Part shown: piece by piece, positions 37,601-49,600 of the stretch | Position numbering within the stretch: the stretch's first letter is position 1 | How the letters are laid out: every line of letters starts with the position of its first letter | DNA from: Cyprinodon diabolis | Lineage: Eukaryota > Chordata > Actinopteri > Cyprinodontiformes > Cyprinodontidae | Direction of reading: 5' to 3' | Assembly (NCBI GenBank): GCA_030533445.1 | Contig: CM060081.1 | Coordinates: forward strand, 3,235,815 to 3,299,814 | DNA: 64,000 bases | Translations under genes and position numbers: made by a program | Notes under the pieces: generated by a model | What the model was told of the DNA's origin: nothing | Seen by the model: only the letters and a program-made list of their open reading frames with translations | The model's database searches: none

Positions 37601-40600
37601 CTGCTCCCAATCTGCTGATTAAACTGTTGTTTTTTTTCAGTCTCCCATTTATACTCCTCTTATACAGTTACTGATTGCTGGTTGCTGATCGTTTCTCTGC
37701 TCTTTAAATAAAAACTTTGAATCAATCTGACTGGATGTTCTGATGAACTGTAAAGTGACCTGAGATGACATGATGTAAATGGGAGCTAGAACTATAGACA
37801 GCTGCAACTGATCCAAACGCTGCTGCCTGCGTCCTCACTGGCACTATAGAAAGTAGATCAGACAGCTGATCCAGATGCTGCTGCCTGCGTCCTCGCTAGA
37901 ACTATAGAGAGTAGATCAAACAGCAGCAGCTGATCCAGATGCTGCTGCCTGCGTCCTCACTGGCACTAAAGAAAGTAGATCAGACAGCTGATCCAGATGC
38001 TGCTGCCTGCGTCCTCACTAGAACTATAGAAAGTAGATCAGACAACTGATCCAGATGCTGCTGCCTGCGTCCTCACTAGAACTATAGAAAGTAGATCAGA
38101 CAGCTGATCCAGATGCTGCTGCCTGCGTCCTCGCTAGAACTATAGAGAGTAGATCAAACAGCAGCAGCTGATCCAGATGCTGCTGCCAGCGTCCTCGCTA
38201 GAACTATAGAAAGCAGATCAGACAGCTGATCCAGATGCTGCTGCCTGCATCCTCACTAGAACTATAGAAAGTAGATCAGACAACTGATCCAGATGCTGCT
38301 GCCTGCGTCCTCACTAGAACTATAGAAAGTAGATCAGACAACTGATCCAGATCCTGCTGCCTGCATCCTCACTAGAACTATAGAAAGCAGATCAGACAGC
38401 TGATCCAGATGCTGCTGCCTGCGTCCTCACTAGAACTATAGAAAGTAGATCAGACAGCTGATCCAGCTGCTGCCTGCGTCCTCACTAGAACTATAGAAAG
38501 TAGATCAGACAGCTGATCCAGATGCTGCTGCGTGCGTCCTCACTAGAACTATAGAAAGTAGATCAGACAGCTGATCCAAAGGCTGCTGCCTGCGTCCTCG
38601 CTAGAACTATAGAAAGTAGATCAGACAGCTGATCCAGACGCTGCTGCCTGCGTCCTCACTAGAACTATAGAAAGTAGATCAGACAGCTGATCCAGATGCT
38701 GATGCCAGCGTCCTCACTAGAACTATAGAAAGTAGATCAGACAGCTGAACCAGATGCTGCTGCCAGCGTCCTCACTAGAACTATAGAAAGTAGATAAGAC
38801 AGCTGATCCAGATGCTGATGCCAGCGTCCTCACTAGAACTATAGAAAGTAGATAAGACAGCTGATCCAGATGCTGATGCCAGCGTCCTCACTAGAACTAT
38901 AGAAAGTAGATCAGACAACTGATCCAGATGCTGCTGCCTGCGTCCTCACTAGAACTATAGAAAGTAGATCAGACAGCTGATCCAGATGCTGCTGCCTGCG
39001 TCCTCACTAGAACTATAGAAAGTAGATCAGACAACTGATCCAGATGCTGCTGCCTGCGTCCTCACTAGAACTATAGAAAGTAGATCAGACAACTGATCCA
39101 GATGCTGCTGCCTGCGTCCTCACTAGAACTATAGAAAGTAGATCAGACAGCTGATCCAGATGCTGCTGCCTGCGTCCTCGCTAGAACTATAGAGAGTAGA
39201 TCAAACAGCAGCAGCTGATCCAGATGCTGCTGCCAGCGTCCTCGCTAGAACTATAGAAAGCAGATCAGACAGCTGATCCAGATGCTGCTGCCTGCATCCT
39301 CACTAGAACTATAGAAAGTAGATCAGACAACTGATCCAGATGCTGCTGTCTGCGTCCTCACTAGAACTATAGAAAGTAGATCAGACAACTGATCCAGATC
39401 CTGCTGCCTGCGTCCTTACTAGAACTATAGAAAGTAGATCAGACAGCTGATCCAGGTGCTGCTGCCTGCGTCCTCGCTAGAACTATAGAAAGTAGATCAG
39501 ACAGCTGAACCAGAGGCTGCTGCCTGCGTCCTCACTAGAACTATAGAAAGTAGATCAGACAGCTGATCCAGCTGCTGCCTGCGTCCTCACTAGAACTATA
39601 GAAAGTAGATCAGACAGCTGATCCAGATGCTGCTGCGTGCGTCCTCACTAGAACTATAGAAAGTAGATCAGACAGCTGATCCAAAGGCTGCTGCCTGCGT
39701 CCTCGCTAGAACTATAGAAAGTAGATCAGACAGCTGATCCAGACGCTGCTGCCTGCGTCCTCACTAGAACTATAGAAAGTAGATCAGACAGCTGATCCAG
39801 ATGCTGATGCCAGCGTCCTCACTAGAACTATAGAAAGTAGATCAGACAGCTGAACCAGATGCTGCTGCCAGCGTCCTCACTAGAACTATAGAAAGTAGAT
39901 AAGACAGCTGATCCAGATGCTGATGCCAGCGTCCTCACTAGAACTATAGAAAGTAGATCAGACAACTGATCCAGATGCTGCTGCCTGCGTCCTCACTAGA
40001 ACTATAGAAAGTAGATCAGACAGCTGATCCAGATGCTGCTGCCTGCGTCCTCACTAGAACTATAGAAAGTAGATCAGACAACTGATCCAGATGCTGCTGC
40101 CTGCGTCCTCACTAGAACTATAGAAAGTAGATCAGACAACTGATCCAGATGCTGCTGCCTGCGTCCTCACTAGAACTATAGAAAGTAGATCAGACAGCTG
40201 ATCCAGGTGCTGCTGCCTGCGTCCTCACTAGAACTATAGAAAGTAGATCAGACAGCTGAACCAGATGCTGCTGCCAGCGTCCTCACTAGAACTATAGAAA
40301 GTAGATCAGACAGCTGATCCAGATGCTGCTGCGTGCGTCCTCACTAGAACTATAGAAAGTAGATCAGACAGCTGATCCAGATGCTGCTGCCTGCGTCCTC
40401 GCTAGAACTATAGAAAGTAGATCAGACAGCTGATCCAGACGCTGCTGCCTGCGTCCTCACTAGAACTATAGAAAGTAGATCAGACAGCTGATCCAGATGC
40501 TGCTGCCTGCGTCCTCACGAGAACTATAGAAAGTAGATCAGACAGCAGCAGCTGATCCAGTTGCTGCTGCCTGCGTCCTCATTAGAACTACAGAAAGTAG

Positions 40601-43600
40601 ATCAGACAGCTGATCTAGACGCTGCTAACTGCATCCTCACTAGAACTATAGAAAGCAGATCAGACAGCTGATCCAGATGCTGCTGCCTGCGTCCTCATTA
40701 GAACTACAGAAAGTAGATCAGACAGCTGATCTAGACGCTGCTAACTGCATCCTCACTAGAACTATAGAAAGCAGATCAGACAGCTGATCCAGACGCTGCT
40801 GCCTGCGTCCTCACTAGAACTATAGAAAGTAGATCAGACAGCTGATCCAGATGCTGATGCCAGCGTCCTGACTAGAACTATAGAAAGTAGATCAGACAGC
40901 TGAACCAGATGCTGCTGCCAGCGTCCTCACTAGAACTATAGAAAGTAGATCAGACAGCTGATCCAGATGCTGATGCCAGCGTCCTCACTAGAACTATAGA
41001 AAGTAGATCAGACAACTGATCCAGATCCTGCTGCCTGCGTCCTCACTAGAACTATAGAAAGTATATCAGACAGCTGATCCAGGTGCTGCTGCCTGCGTCC
41101 TCACTAGAACTATAGAAAGTAGATCAGACAGCTGAACCAGATGCTGCTGCCAGCGTCCTCACTAGAACTATAGAAAGTAGATCAGACAGCTGATCCAGAT
41201 GCTGCTGCGTGCGTCCTCACTAGAACTATAGAAAGTAGATCAGACAGCTGATCCAGATGCTGCTGCCTGCGTCCTCGCTAGAACTATAGAAAGTAGATCA
41301 GACAGCTGATCCAGATGCTGATGCCAGCGTCCTCACTAGAACTATAGAAAGTAGATCAGACAACTGATCCAGATGCTGCTGCCTGCGTCCTTACTAGAAC
41401 TATAGAAAGTAGATCAGACAGCTGATCCAGATGCTGCTGCCTGCGTCCTCACTAGAACTATAGAAAGTAGATCAGACAGCAGCAGCTGATCCAGTTGCTG
41501 CTGCCTGCGTCCTCATTAGAACTACAGAAAGTAGATCAGACAGCTGATCTAGACGCTGCTAACTGCATCCTCACTAGAACTATAGAAAGCAGATTTGACA
41601 GCTGAACCAGATGCTGCTGCCTGCGTCCTCATTAGAACTACAGAAAGTAGATCAGACAGCTGATCTAGACGCTGCTAACTGCATCCTCACTAGAACTATA
41701 GAAAGCAGATCAGACAGCTGATCCAGGTGATGCCGCCTGCATCCTCACTAGAACTATAGAAAGTAGATCAGACAACTGATCCAGATCCTGCTGCCTGCAT
41801 CCTCACTAGAACTATAGAAAGTAGATCAGACAGCTGATCCAGTTGCTGCTGCCTGCGTCCTCACTAGAACTATAGAAAGTAGATCAGACAGCTGATCCAA
41901 ACGCTGCTGCCTGCGTCCTCGCTAGAACTATAGAAAGCAGATCAGACAGCTGATCCAGATGCTGCTGCCTGCGTCCTCACTAGAACTATAGAAAGTAGAT
42001 CAGACAGCTGATCCAGATGCTGCTGCCTGCGTCCTCTCTAGAACTATAGAAAGTAGATCAGACAGCTGATCCAGATGCTGCTGCCTGCGTCCTCGCTAGA
42101 ACTATAGAGAGTAGATCAAACAGCAGCAGCTGATCCAGATGCTGCTGCCTGCGTCCTCACTGGCACTATAGAAAGTAGATCAGACAACTGATCCAGATGC
42201 TGCTGCCTGCGTCCTCACTGGCACTATAGAAAGTAGATCAGACAGCTGATCCAGATGCTGCTGCCTGCGTCCTCACTAGAACTATAGAGAGTAGATCAAA
42301 CAGCAGCAGCTGATCCAGATGCTGCTGCCTGCGTCCTCACTGGCACTATAGAAAGTAGATCAGACAACTGATCCAGATGCTGCTGCCTGCGTCCTCACTA
42401 GAACTATAGAAAGTAGATCAGACAACTGATCCAGATGCTGCTGCCTGCGTCCTCGCTAGAACTATAGAAAGCAGATCAGACAGCTGATCCAGATGCTGCT
42501 GCTTGCATCCTCACTAGAACTATAGAAAGTAGATCAGACAACTGATCCAGATGCTGCTGCCTGCGTCCTCACTAGAACTATAGAAAGTAGATCAGACAGC
42601 TGATCCAGATCCTGCTGCCTGCGTCCTTACTAGAACTATAGAAAGTAGATCAGACAGCTGATCCACGTGCTGCTGCCTGCGTCCTCGCTAGAACTATAGA
42701 AAGTAGATCAGACAGCTGAACCAGATGCTGCTGCCTGCGTCCTCACTAGAACTATAGAAAGTAGATCAGACAGCTGATCCAGCTGCTGCCTGCGTCCTCA
42801 CTAGAACTATAGAAAGTAGATCAGACAGCTGATCCAGATGCTGCTGCGTGCGTCCTTACTAGAACTATAGAAAGTAGATCAGACAGCTGATCCAAACGCT
42901 GCTGCCTGCGTCCTCGCTAGAACTATAGAAAGTAGATCAGACAGCTGATCCAGACGCTGCTGCCTGCGTCCTCACTAGAACTATAGAAAGTAGATCAGAC
43001 AGCTGATCCAGACGCTGATGCCAGCGTCCTCACTAGAACTATAGAAAGTAGATCAGACAGCTGAACCAGATGCTGCTGCCAGCGTCCTCACTAGAACTAT
43101 AGAAAGTAGATAAGACAGCTGATCCAGATGCTGATGCCAGCGTCCTCACTAGAACTATAGAAAGTAGATCAGACAACTGATCCAGATGCTGCTGCCTGCG
43201 TCCTCACTAGAACTATAGAAAGTAGATCAGACAACTGATCCAGATCCTGCTGCCTGCGTCCTCACTAGAACTATAGAAAGTAGATCAGACAGCTGATCCA
43301 GGTGCTGCTGCCTGCGTCCTCACTAGAACTATAGAAAGTAGATCAGACAGCTGAACCAGATGCTGCTGCCAGCGTCCTCACTAGAACTATAGAAAGTAGA
43401 TCAGACAGCTGATCCAGATGCTGCTGCGTGCGTCCTCACTAGAACTATAGAAAGTAGATCAGACAGCTGATCCAGATGCTGCTGCCTGCGTCCTCGCTAG
43501 AACTATAGAAAGTAGATCAGACAGCTGATCCAGATGCTGATGCCAGCGTCCTCACTAGAACTATAGAAAGTAGATCAGACAACTGATCCAGATGCTGCTG

Positions 43601-46600
43601 CCTGCGTCCTTACTAGAACTATAGAAAGTAGATCAGACAGCTGATCCAGATGCTGCTGCCTGCGTCCTCACTAGAACTATAGAAAGTAGATCAGACAGCA
43701 GCAGCTGATCCAGTTGCTGCTGCCTGCGTCCTCATTAGAACTACAGAAAGTAGATCAGACAGCTGATCTAGACGCTGCTAACTGCATTCTCACTAGAACT
43801 ATAGAAAGCAGATTTGACAGCTGAACCAGATGCTGCTGCCTGCGTCCTCATTAGAACTACAGAAAGTAGATCAGACAGCTGATCTAGACGCTGCTAACTG
43901 CATCCTCACTAGAACTATAGAAAGCAGATCAGACAGCTGATCCAGGTGATGCCGCCTGCATCCTCACTAAAACTATAGAAAGTAGATCAGACAACTGATC
44001 CAGATCCTGCTGCCTGCATCCTCACTAGAACTATAGAAAGTAGATCAGACAGCTGATCCAGTTGCTGCTGCCTGCGTCCTCACTAGAACTATAGAAAGTA
44101 GATCAGACAGCTGATCCAAACGCTGCTGCCTGCGTCCTCGCTAGAACTATAGAAAGCAGATCAGACAGCTGATCCAGATGCTGCTGCCTGCGTCCTCACT
44201 AGAACTATAGAAAGTAGATCAGACAGCTGATCCAGATGCTGCTGCCTGCGTCCTCTCTAGAACTATAGAAAGTAGATCAGACAGCTGATCCAGATGCTGC
44301 TGCCTGCGTCCTCGCTAGAACTATAGAGAGTAGATCAAACAGCAGCAGCTGATCCAGATGCTGCTGCCTGCGTCCTCACTGGCACTATAGAAAGTAGATC
44401 AGACAACTGATCCAGATGCTGCTGCCTGCGTCCTCACTGGCACTATAGAAAGTAGATCAGACAGCTGATCCAGATGCTGCTGCCTGCGTCCTCACTAGAA
44501 CTATAGAAAGTAGATCAGACAGCTGATCCAGATGCTGCTGCCTGCGTCCTCACTAGAACTATAGAGAGTAGATCAAACAGCAGCAGCTGATCCAGATGCT
44601 GCTGCCTGCGTCCTCACTGGCACTATAGAAAGTAGATCAGACAACTGATCCAGATGCTGCTGCCTGCGTCCTCACTAGAACTATAGAAAGTAGATCAGAC
44701 AACTGATCCAGATGCTGCTGCCTGCGTCCTCGCTAGAACTATAGAAAGCAGATCAGACAGCTGATCCAGATGCTGCTGCCTGCATCCTCACTAGAACTAT
44801 AGAAAGTAGATCAGACAACTGATCCAGATGCTGCTGCCTGCGTCCTCACTAGAACTATAGAAAGTAGATCAGACAACTGATCCAGATCCTGCTGCCTGCG
44901 TCCTTACTAGAACTATAGAAAGTAGATCAGACAGCTGATCCACGTGCTGCTGCCTGCGTCCTCGCTAGAACTATAGAAAGTAGATCAGACAGCTGAACCA
45001 GATGCTGCTGCCTGCGTCCTCACTAGAACTATAGAAAGTAGATCAGACAGCTGATCCAGCTGCTGCCTGCGTCCTCACTAGAACTATAGAAAGTAGATCA
45101 GACAGCTGATCCAGATGCTGCTGCGTGCGTCCTTACTAGAACTATAGAAAGTAGATCAGACAGCTGATCCAAACGCTGCTGCCTGCGTCCTCGCTAGAAC
45201 TATAGAAAGTAGATCAGACAGCTGATCCAGACGCTGCTGCCTGCGTCCTCACTAGAACTATAGAAAGTAGATCAGACAGCTGATCCAGACGCTGATGCCA
45301 GCGTCCTCACTAGAACTATAGAAAGTAGATCAGACAGCTGAACCAGATGCTGCTGCCAGCGTCCTCACTAGAACTATAGAAAGTAGATAAGACAGCTGAT
45401 CCAGATGCTGATGCCAGCGTCCTCACTAGAACTATAGAAAGTAGATCAGACAACTGATCCAGATGCTGCTGCCTGCGTCCTCACTAGAACTATAGAAAGT
45501 AGATCAGACAACTGATCCAGATCCTGCTGCCTGCGTCCTCACTAGAACTATAGAAAGTAGATCAGACAGCTGATCCAGGTGCTGCTGCCTGCGTCCTCAC
45601 TAGAACTATAGAAAGTAGATCAGACAGCTGAACCAGATGCTGCTGCCAGCGTCCTCACTAGAACTATAGAAAGTAGATCAGACAGCTGATCCAGATGCTG
45701 CTGCGTGCGTCCTCACTAGAACTATAGAAAGTAGATCAGACAGCTGATCCAGATGCTGCTGCCTGCGTCCTCGCTAGAACTATAGAAAGTAGATCAGACA
45801 GCTGATCCAGACGCTGCTGCCTGCGTCCTCACTAGAACTATAGAAAGTAGATCAGACAGCTGATCCAGATGCTGATGCCAGCGTCCTCACTAGAACTATA
45901 GAAAGTAGATCAGACAGCTGAACCAGATGCTGCTGCCAGCGTCCTCACTAGAACTATAGAAAGTAGATCAGACAGCTGATCTAGACGCTGCTGCCAGCGT
46001 CCTCACTAGAACTATAGAAAGTAGATCAGACAACTGATCCAGATGCTGCTGCCTGCGTCCTCACTAGAACTATAGAAAGTAGATCAGACAACTGATCCAG
46101 ATGCTGCTGACTGCGTCCTCACTAGAACTATAGAAGGTAGATCAGACAACTGATCCAGATCCTGCTGCCTGCGTCCTCACTAGAACTATAGAAAGTAGAT
46201 CAGACAGCTGATCCAGTTCCTGCTGCCTGCGTCCTCGCTAGAACTATAGAAAGTAGATCAGACAGCTGATCCAGATGCTGCTGCGTGCGTCCTCACTAGA
46301 ACTATAGAAAGTAGATCAGACAGCTGATCCAGATGCTGCTGCCTGCGTCCTCACTAGAACTATAGAAAGTAGATCAGACAGCTGATCCAGATGCTGATGC
46401 CAGCGTCCTGACTAGAACTATAGAAAGTAGATCAGACAGCTGAACCAGATGCTGCTGCCAGCGTCCTCACTAGAACTATAGAAAGTAGATCAGACGGCTG
46501 ATCCAGATGCTGATGCCAGCGTCCTCACTAGAACTATAGAAAGTAGATCAGACAACTGATCCAGATGCTGCTGCCTGCGTCCTCACTAGAACTATAGAAA

Positions 46601-49600
46601 GTAGATCAGACAGCTGAACCAGATGCTGCTGCCAGCGTCCTCACTAGAACTATAGAAAGTAGATCAGACAGCTGATCCAGATGCTGCTGCGTGCGTCCTC
46701 ACTAGAACTATAGAAAGTAGATCAGACAGCTGATCCAGTTCCTGCTGCCTGCATCCTCGCTAGAACTATAGAAAGTAGATCAGACAGCTGATCCAGATGC
46801 TGCTGCGTGCGTCCTCACTAGAACTATAGAAAGTAGATCAGACAGCTGATCCAGATGCTGCTGCGTGCGTCCTCACTAGAACTATAGAAAGTAGAGCACA
46901 TCAGCCCAGTTCTGAAGTCCTTCCTCTGGCTTCCTGTAGCGCAGAGAATAGACTTTGGTTAGTCTAGAAATCACTGAATAGATCAGCACCTCAATCCATA
47001 ACAGATCTTTTGACAGTGGATCTACCTCCCAGACCACTCAGGTCTACTAGTTCCAGCCAACTCTGTCCACCCAGAACTAGAGCCATACATGGAGAAGCAG
47101 CATCTATGCTCCACGGATCTGGAACAAACTCACAGCAGCATCTATGCTCCACGGATCTGGAACAAACTCACAGCAGCATCTATGCTCCACGGATCTGGAA
47201 CAAACTCCCAGCAGCATCTATGCTCCACGGATCTGGAACAAACTCCCAGTAGCACCTATGCTCCACGGATCTGGAACAAACTCACAGCAGCATCTATGCT
47301 CCACGGATCTGGAACAAACTCACAGCAGCATCTATGCTCCACGGATCTGGAACAAACTCACAGCAGCATCTATGCTCCACGGATCTGGAACAAACTCACA
47401 GCAGCATCTATGCTCCACGGATCTGGAACAAACTCACAGCAGCATCTATGCTCCACGGATCTGGAACAAACTCCCAGCAGCATCTATGCTCCACTGATCT
47501 GGAACAAACTCCCAGCAGCATCTATGCTCCACTGATCTGGAACAAACTCACAGCAGCATCTATGCTCCACGGATCTGGAACAAACTCACAGCAGCATCTA
47601 TGCTCCACGGATCTGGAACAAACTCCCAGCAGCATCTATGCTCCACGGATCTGGAACAAACTCACAGCAGCATCTATGCTCCACGGATCTGAAACAAACT
47701 CCCAGCAGCATCTATGCTCCACTGATCTGGAACAAACTCACAGCAGCATCTATGCTCCACGGATCTGGAACAAACTCACAGCAGCATCTATGCTCCACGG
47801 ATCTGGAACAAACTCCCAGCAGCATCTATGCTCCACGGATCTGGAACAAACTCACAGCAGCATCTATGCTCCACGGATCTGGAACAAACTCCCAGCAGCA
47901 TCTATGCTCCACGGATCTGGAACAAACTCACAGCAGCATCTATGCTCCACGGATCTGGAACAAACTCCCAGCAGCATCTATGCTCCACGGATCTGGAACA
48001 AACTACCAGCAGCATCTATGCTCCACGGATCTGGAACAAACCTCCAGTAGCATCTATGCTCCACGGATCTGGAACAAACTCCCAGCAGCATCTATGCTCC
48101 ACGGATCTGGAACAATCTCCCAGCAGCATCTATGCTCCACGGATCTGGAACAAACTACCAGCAGCATCTATGCTCCACGGATCTGGAACAAACTCCCAGC
48201 AGCATCTATGCTCCACGGATCTGGAACAAACTCCCAGCAGCATCTATGCTCCACGGATCTGGAACAAACTCCCAGTAGCATCTATGCTCCACGGATCTGG
48301 AACAAACTCACAGCAGCATCTATGCTCCACGGATCTGGAACAAACTCCCAGCAGCATCTATGCTCCACGGATCTGGAACAAACTCCCAGCAGCATCTATG
48401 CTCCACGGATCTGGAACAAACTCCCAGCAGCATCTATGCTCCACGGATCTGGAACAAACTCCCAGCAGCATCTATGCTCCACGGATCTGGAACAAACTCC
48501 CAGTAGCATCTATGCTCCAAGGATCTGGAACAAACTCCCAGCAGACTGAGCTGAAAGCCTGAGATCTTTGAAGTCATTAGTTTAGAGCTGCCTTTGATTG
48601 ATGGAGTTAAACTGTTAACTGAGGATCATTGGTCCAACTGTTTGATTTGCTTTACTACCTGCTTTTATTGTGTCTTTACTTTTAATTGCTTTAATTCCGC
48701 TTTTATTTTCTTCGTATATTATTTTATAATTAATATAAATCACTTCAATCAATAAATCAGTTGTAAGTCAGGGGCCAGGCTGGAAAGCTAGGTAGAACTA
48801 CTGTGGTGAAAAATTTTCACCAAACTAGAACGTTTTCATTTTTATCAGCTCCATCTGTTAAGCTCCTTCACTGATGATTTAATAAAGCATGCTTAGTGTG
48901 AGGGATTGCTGAAGAGTCAATGAGTCGATGCAATCAGCTGGTTTTCCTTAGATAGAAAACTTTTAAACGATCTAACTTGATGATCTGGTGAACTGGAAAG
49001 TGACCTGAGATGACATGATCAGCGAATTGGAGATATTGAAATAAACTGAATAGAATTGAAACAGGCTCCCGTGATGTCTGTAAAATGTTTATTTACCTGT
49101 TGGTGGGTTTGGTTCTGATGATCTGCTGGGTCTCAGCAGAGCTAAACGTTAAAACAGTTTTTCTAGATGGTGAAGATGTTCTCATCAAAGCTGTGATCAT
49201 GATGAAATGTTTCTCTCTGTTCACTTAGTGATGACTGATTATATCTGTCCAACAGCTTGAAGAGGAGGTGGCTGGGATCACCAAGAGCAACACTAAACTG
49301 AAGCTCACCACCTCGGACCTGAGGCTGAAGCTGAAGACCAAAGACAAAGAGGTGCAGAAGGAGCTGCAGAAGGTCAGCAGATCTACACAGAGCATGTTTG
49401 TTTTCTGGCTGAAACCACAAACCATGGTTTGATGAAGACAGAGCTCCATCCTGAAGCTGAGCTCAGCTCCTGCTGTCTGACTTTAGGACGTCAAAATATT
49501 AAATATATCTCTCATTTCTGACTGTCAGCCTCACACTGACAGGAAGTCTATCTATAACAACATTCTGTGCAGGTGAAGAACCTGCAGACACTTCTTGAAC

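Larger units (their letters stand above)
37797..48775 (+). mobile_element. Single 5'-truncated L2/CR1-like LINE inflated by two internal arrays
   Basis: The copy starts with CAGCTGCAACTGATCCAAAC (ORF2 Q-L-Q-L-I-Q). After the 58-bp array it resumes with [34 protein letters not shown] sequence and [16 protein letters not shown], then [12 protein letters not shown]. It enters the 38-bp array ([12 protein letters not shown]) and leaves it with CTGAGCTGAAAGCCTGAGAT and an AT-rich 3' end. The order of the interrupting and flanking pieces equals the order in ORF2, so one copy contains both arrays. Confidence 0.85.

Noticed and set aside
37797..46895. CRISPR-like regular array
   Set aside because: Units are contiguous with no unique spacers, the host is a vertebrate, and the unit is LINE sequence. 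The same holds for the other five arrays.
47010..48562. Overlapping frames of 80-303 codons rich in [16 protein letters not shown]
   Set aside because: Translated 38-bp tandem repeat derived from LINE ORF2, in all three + frames.
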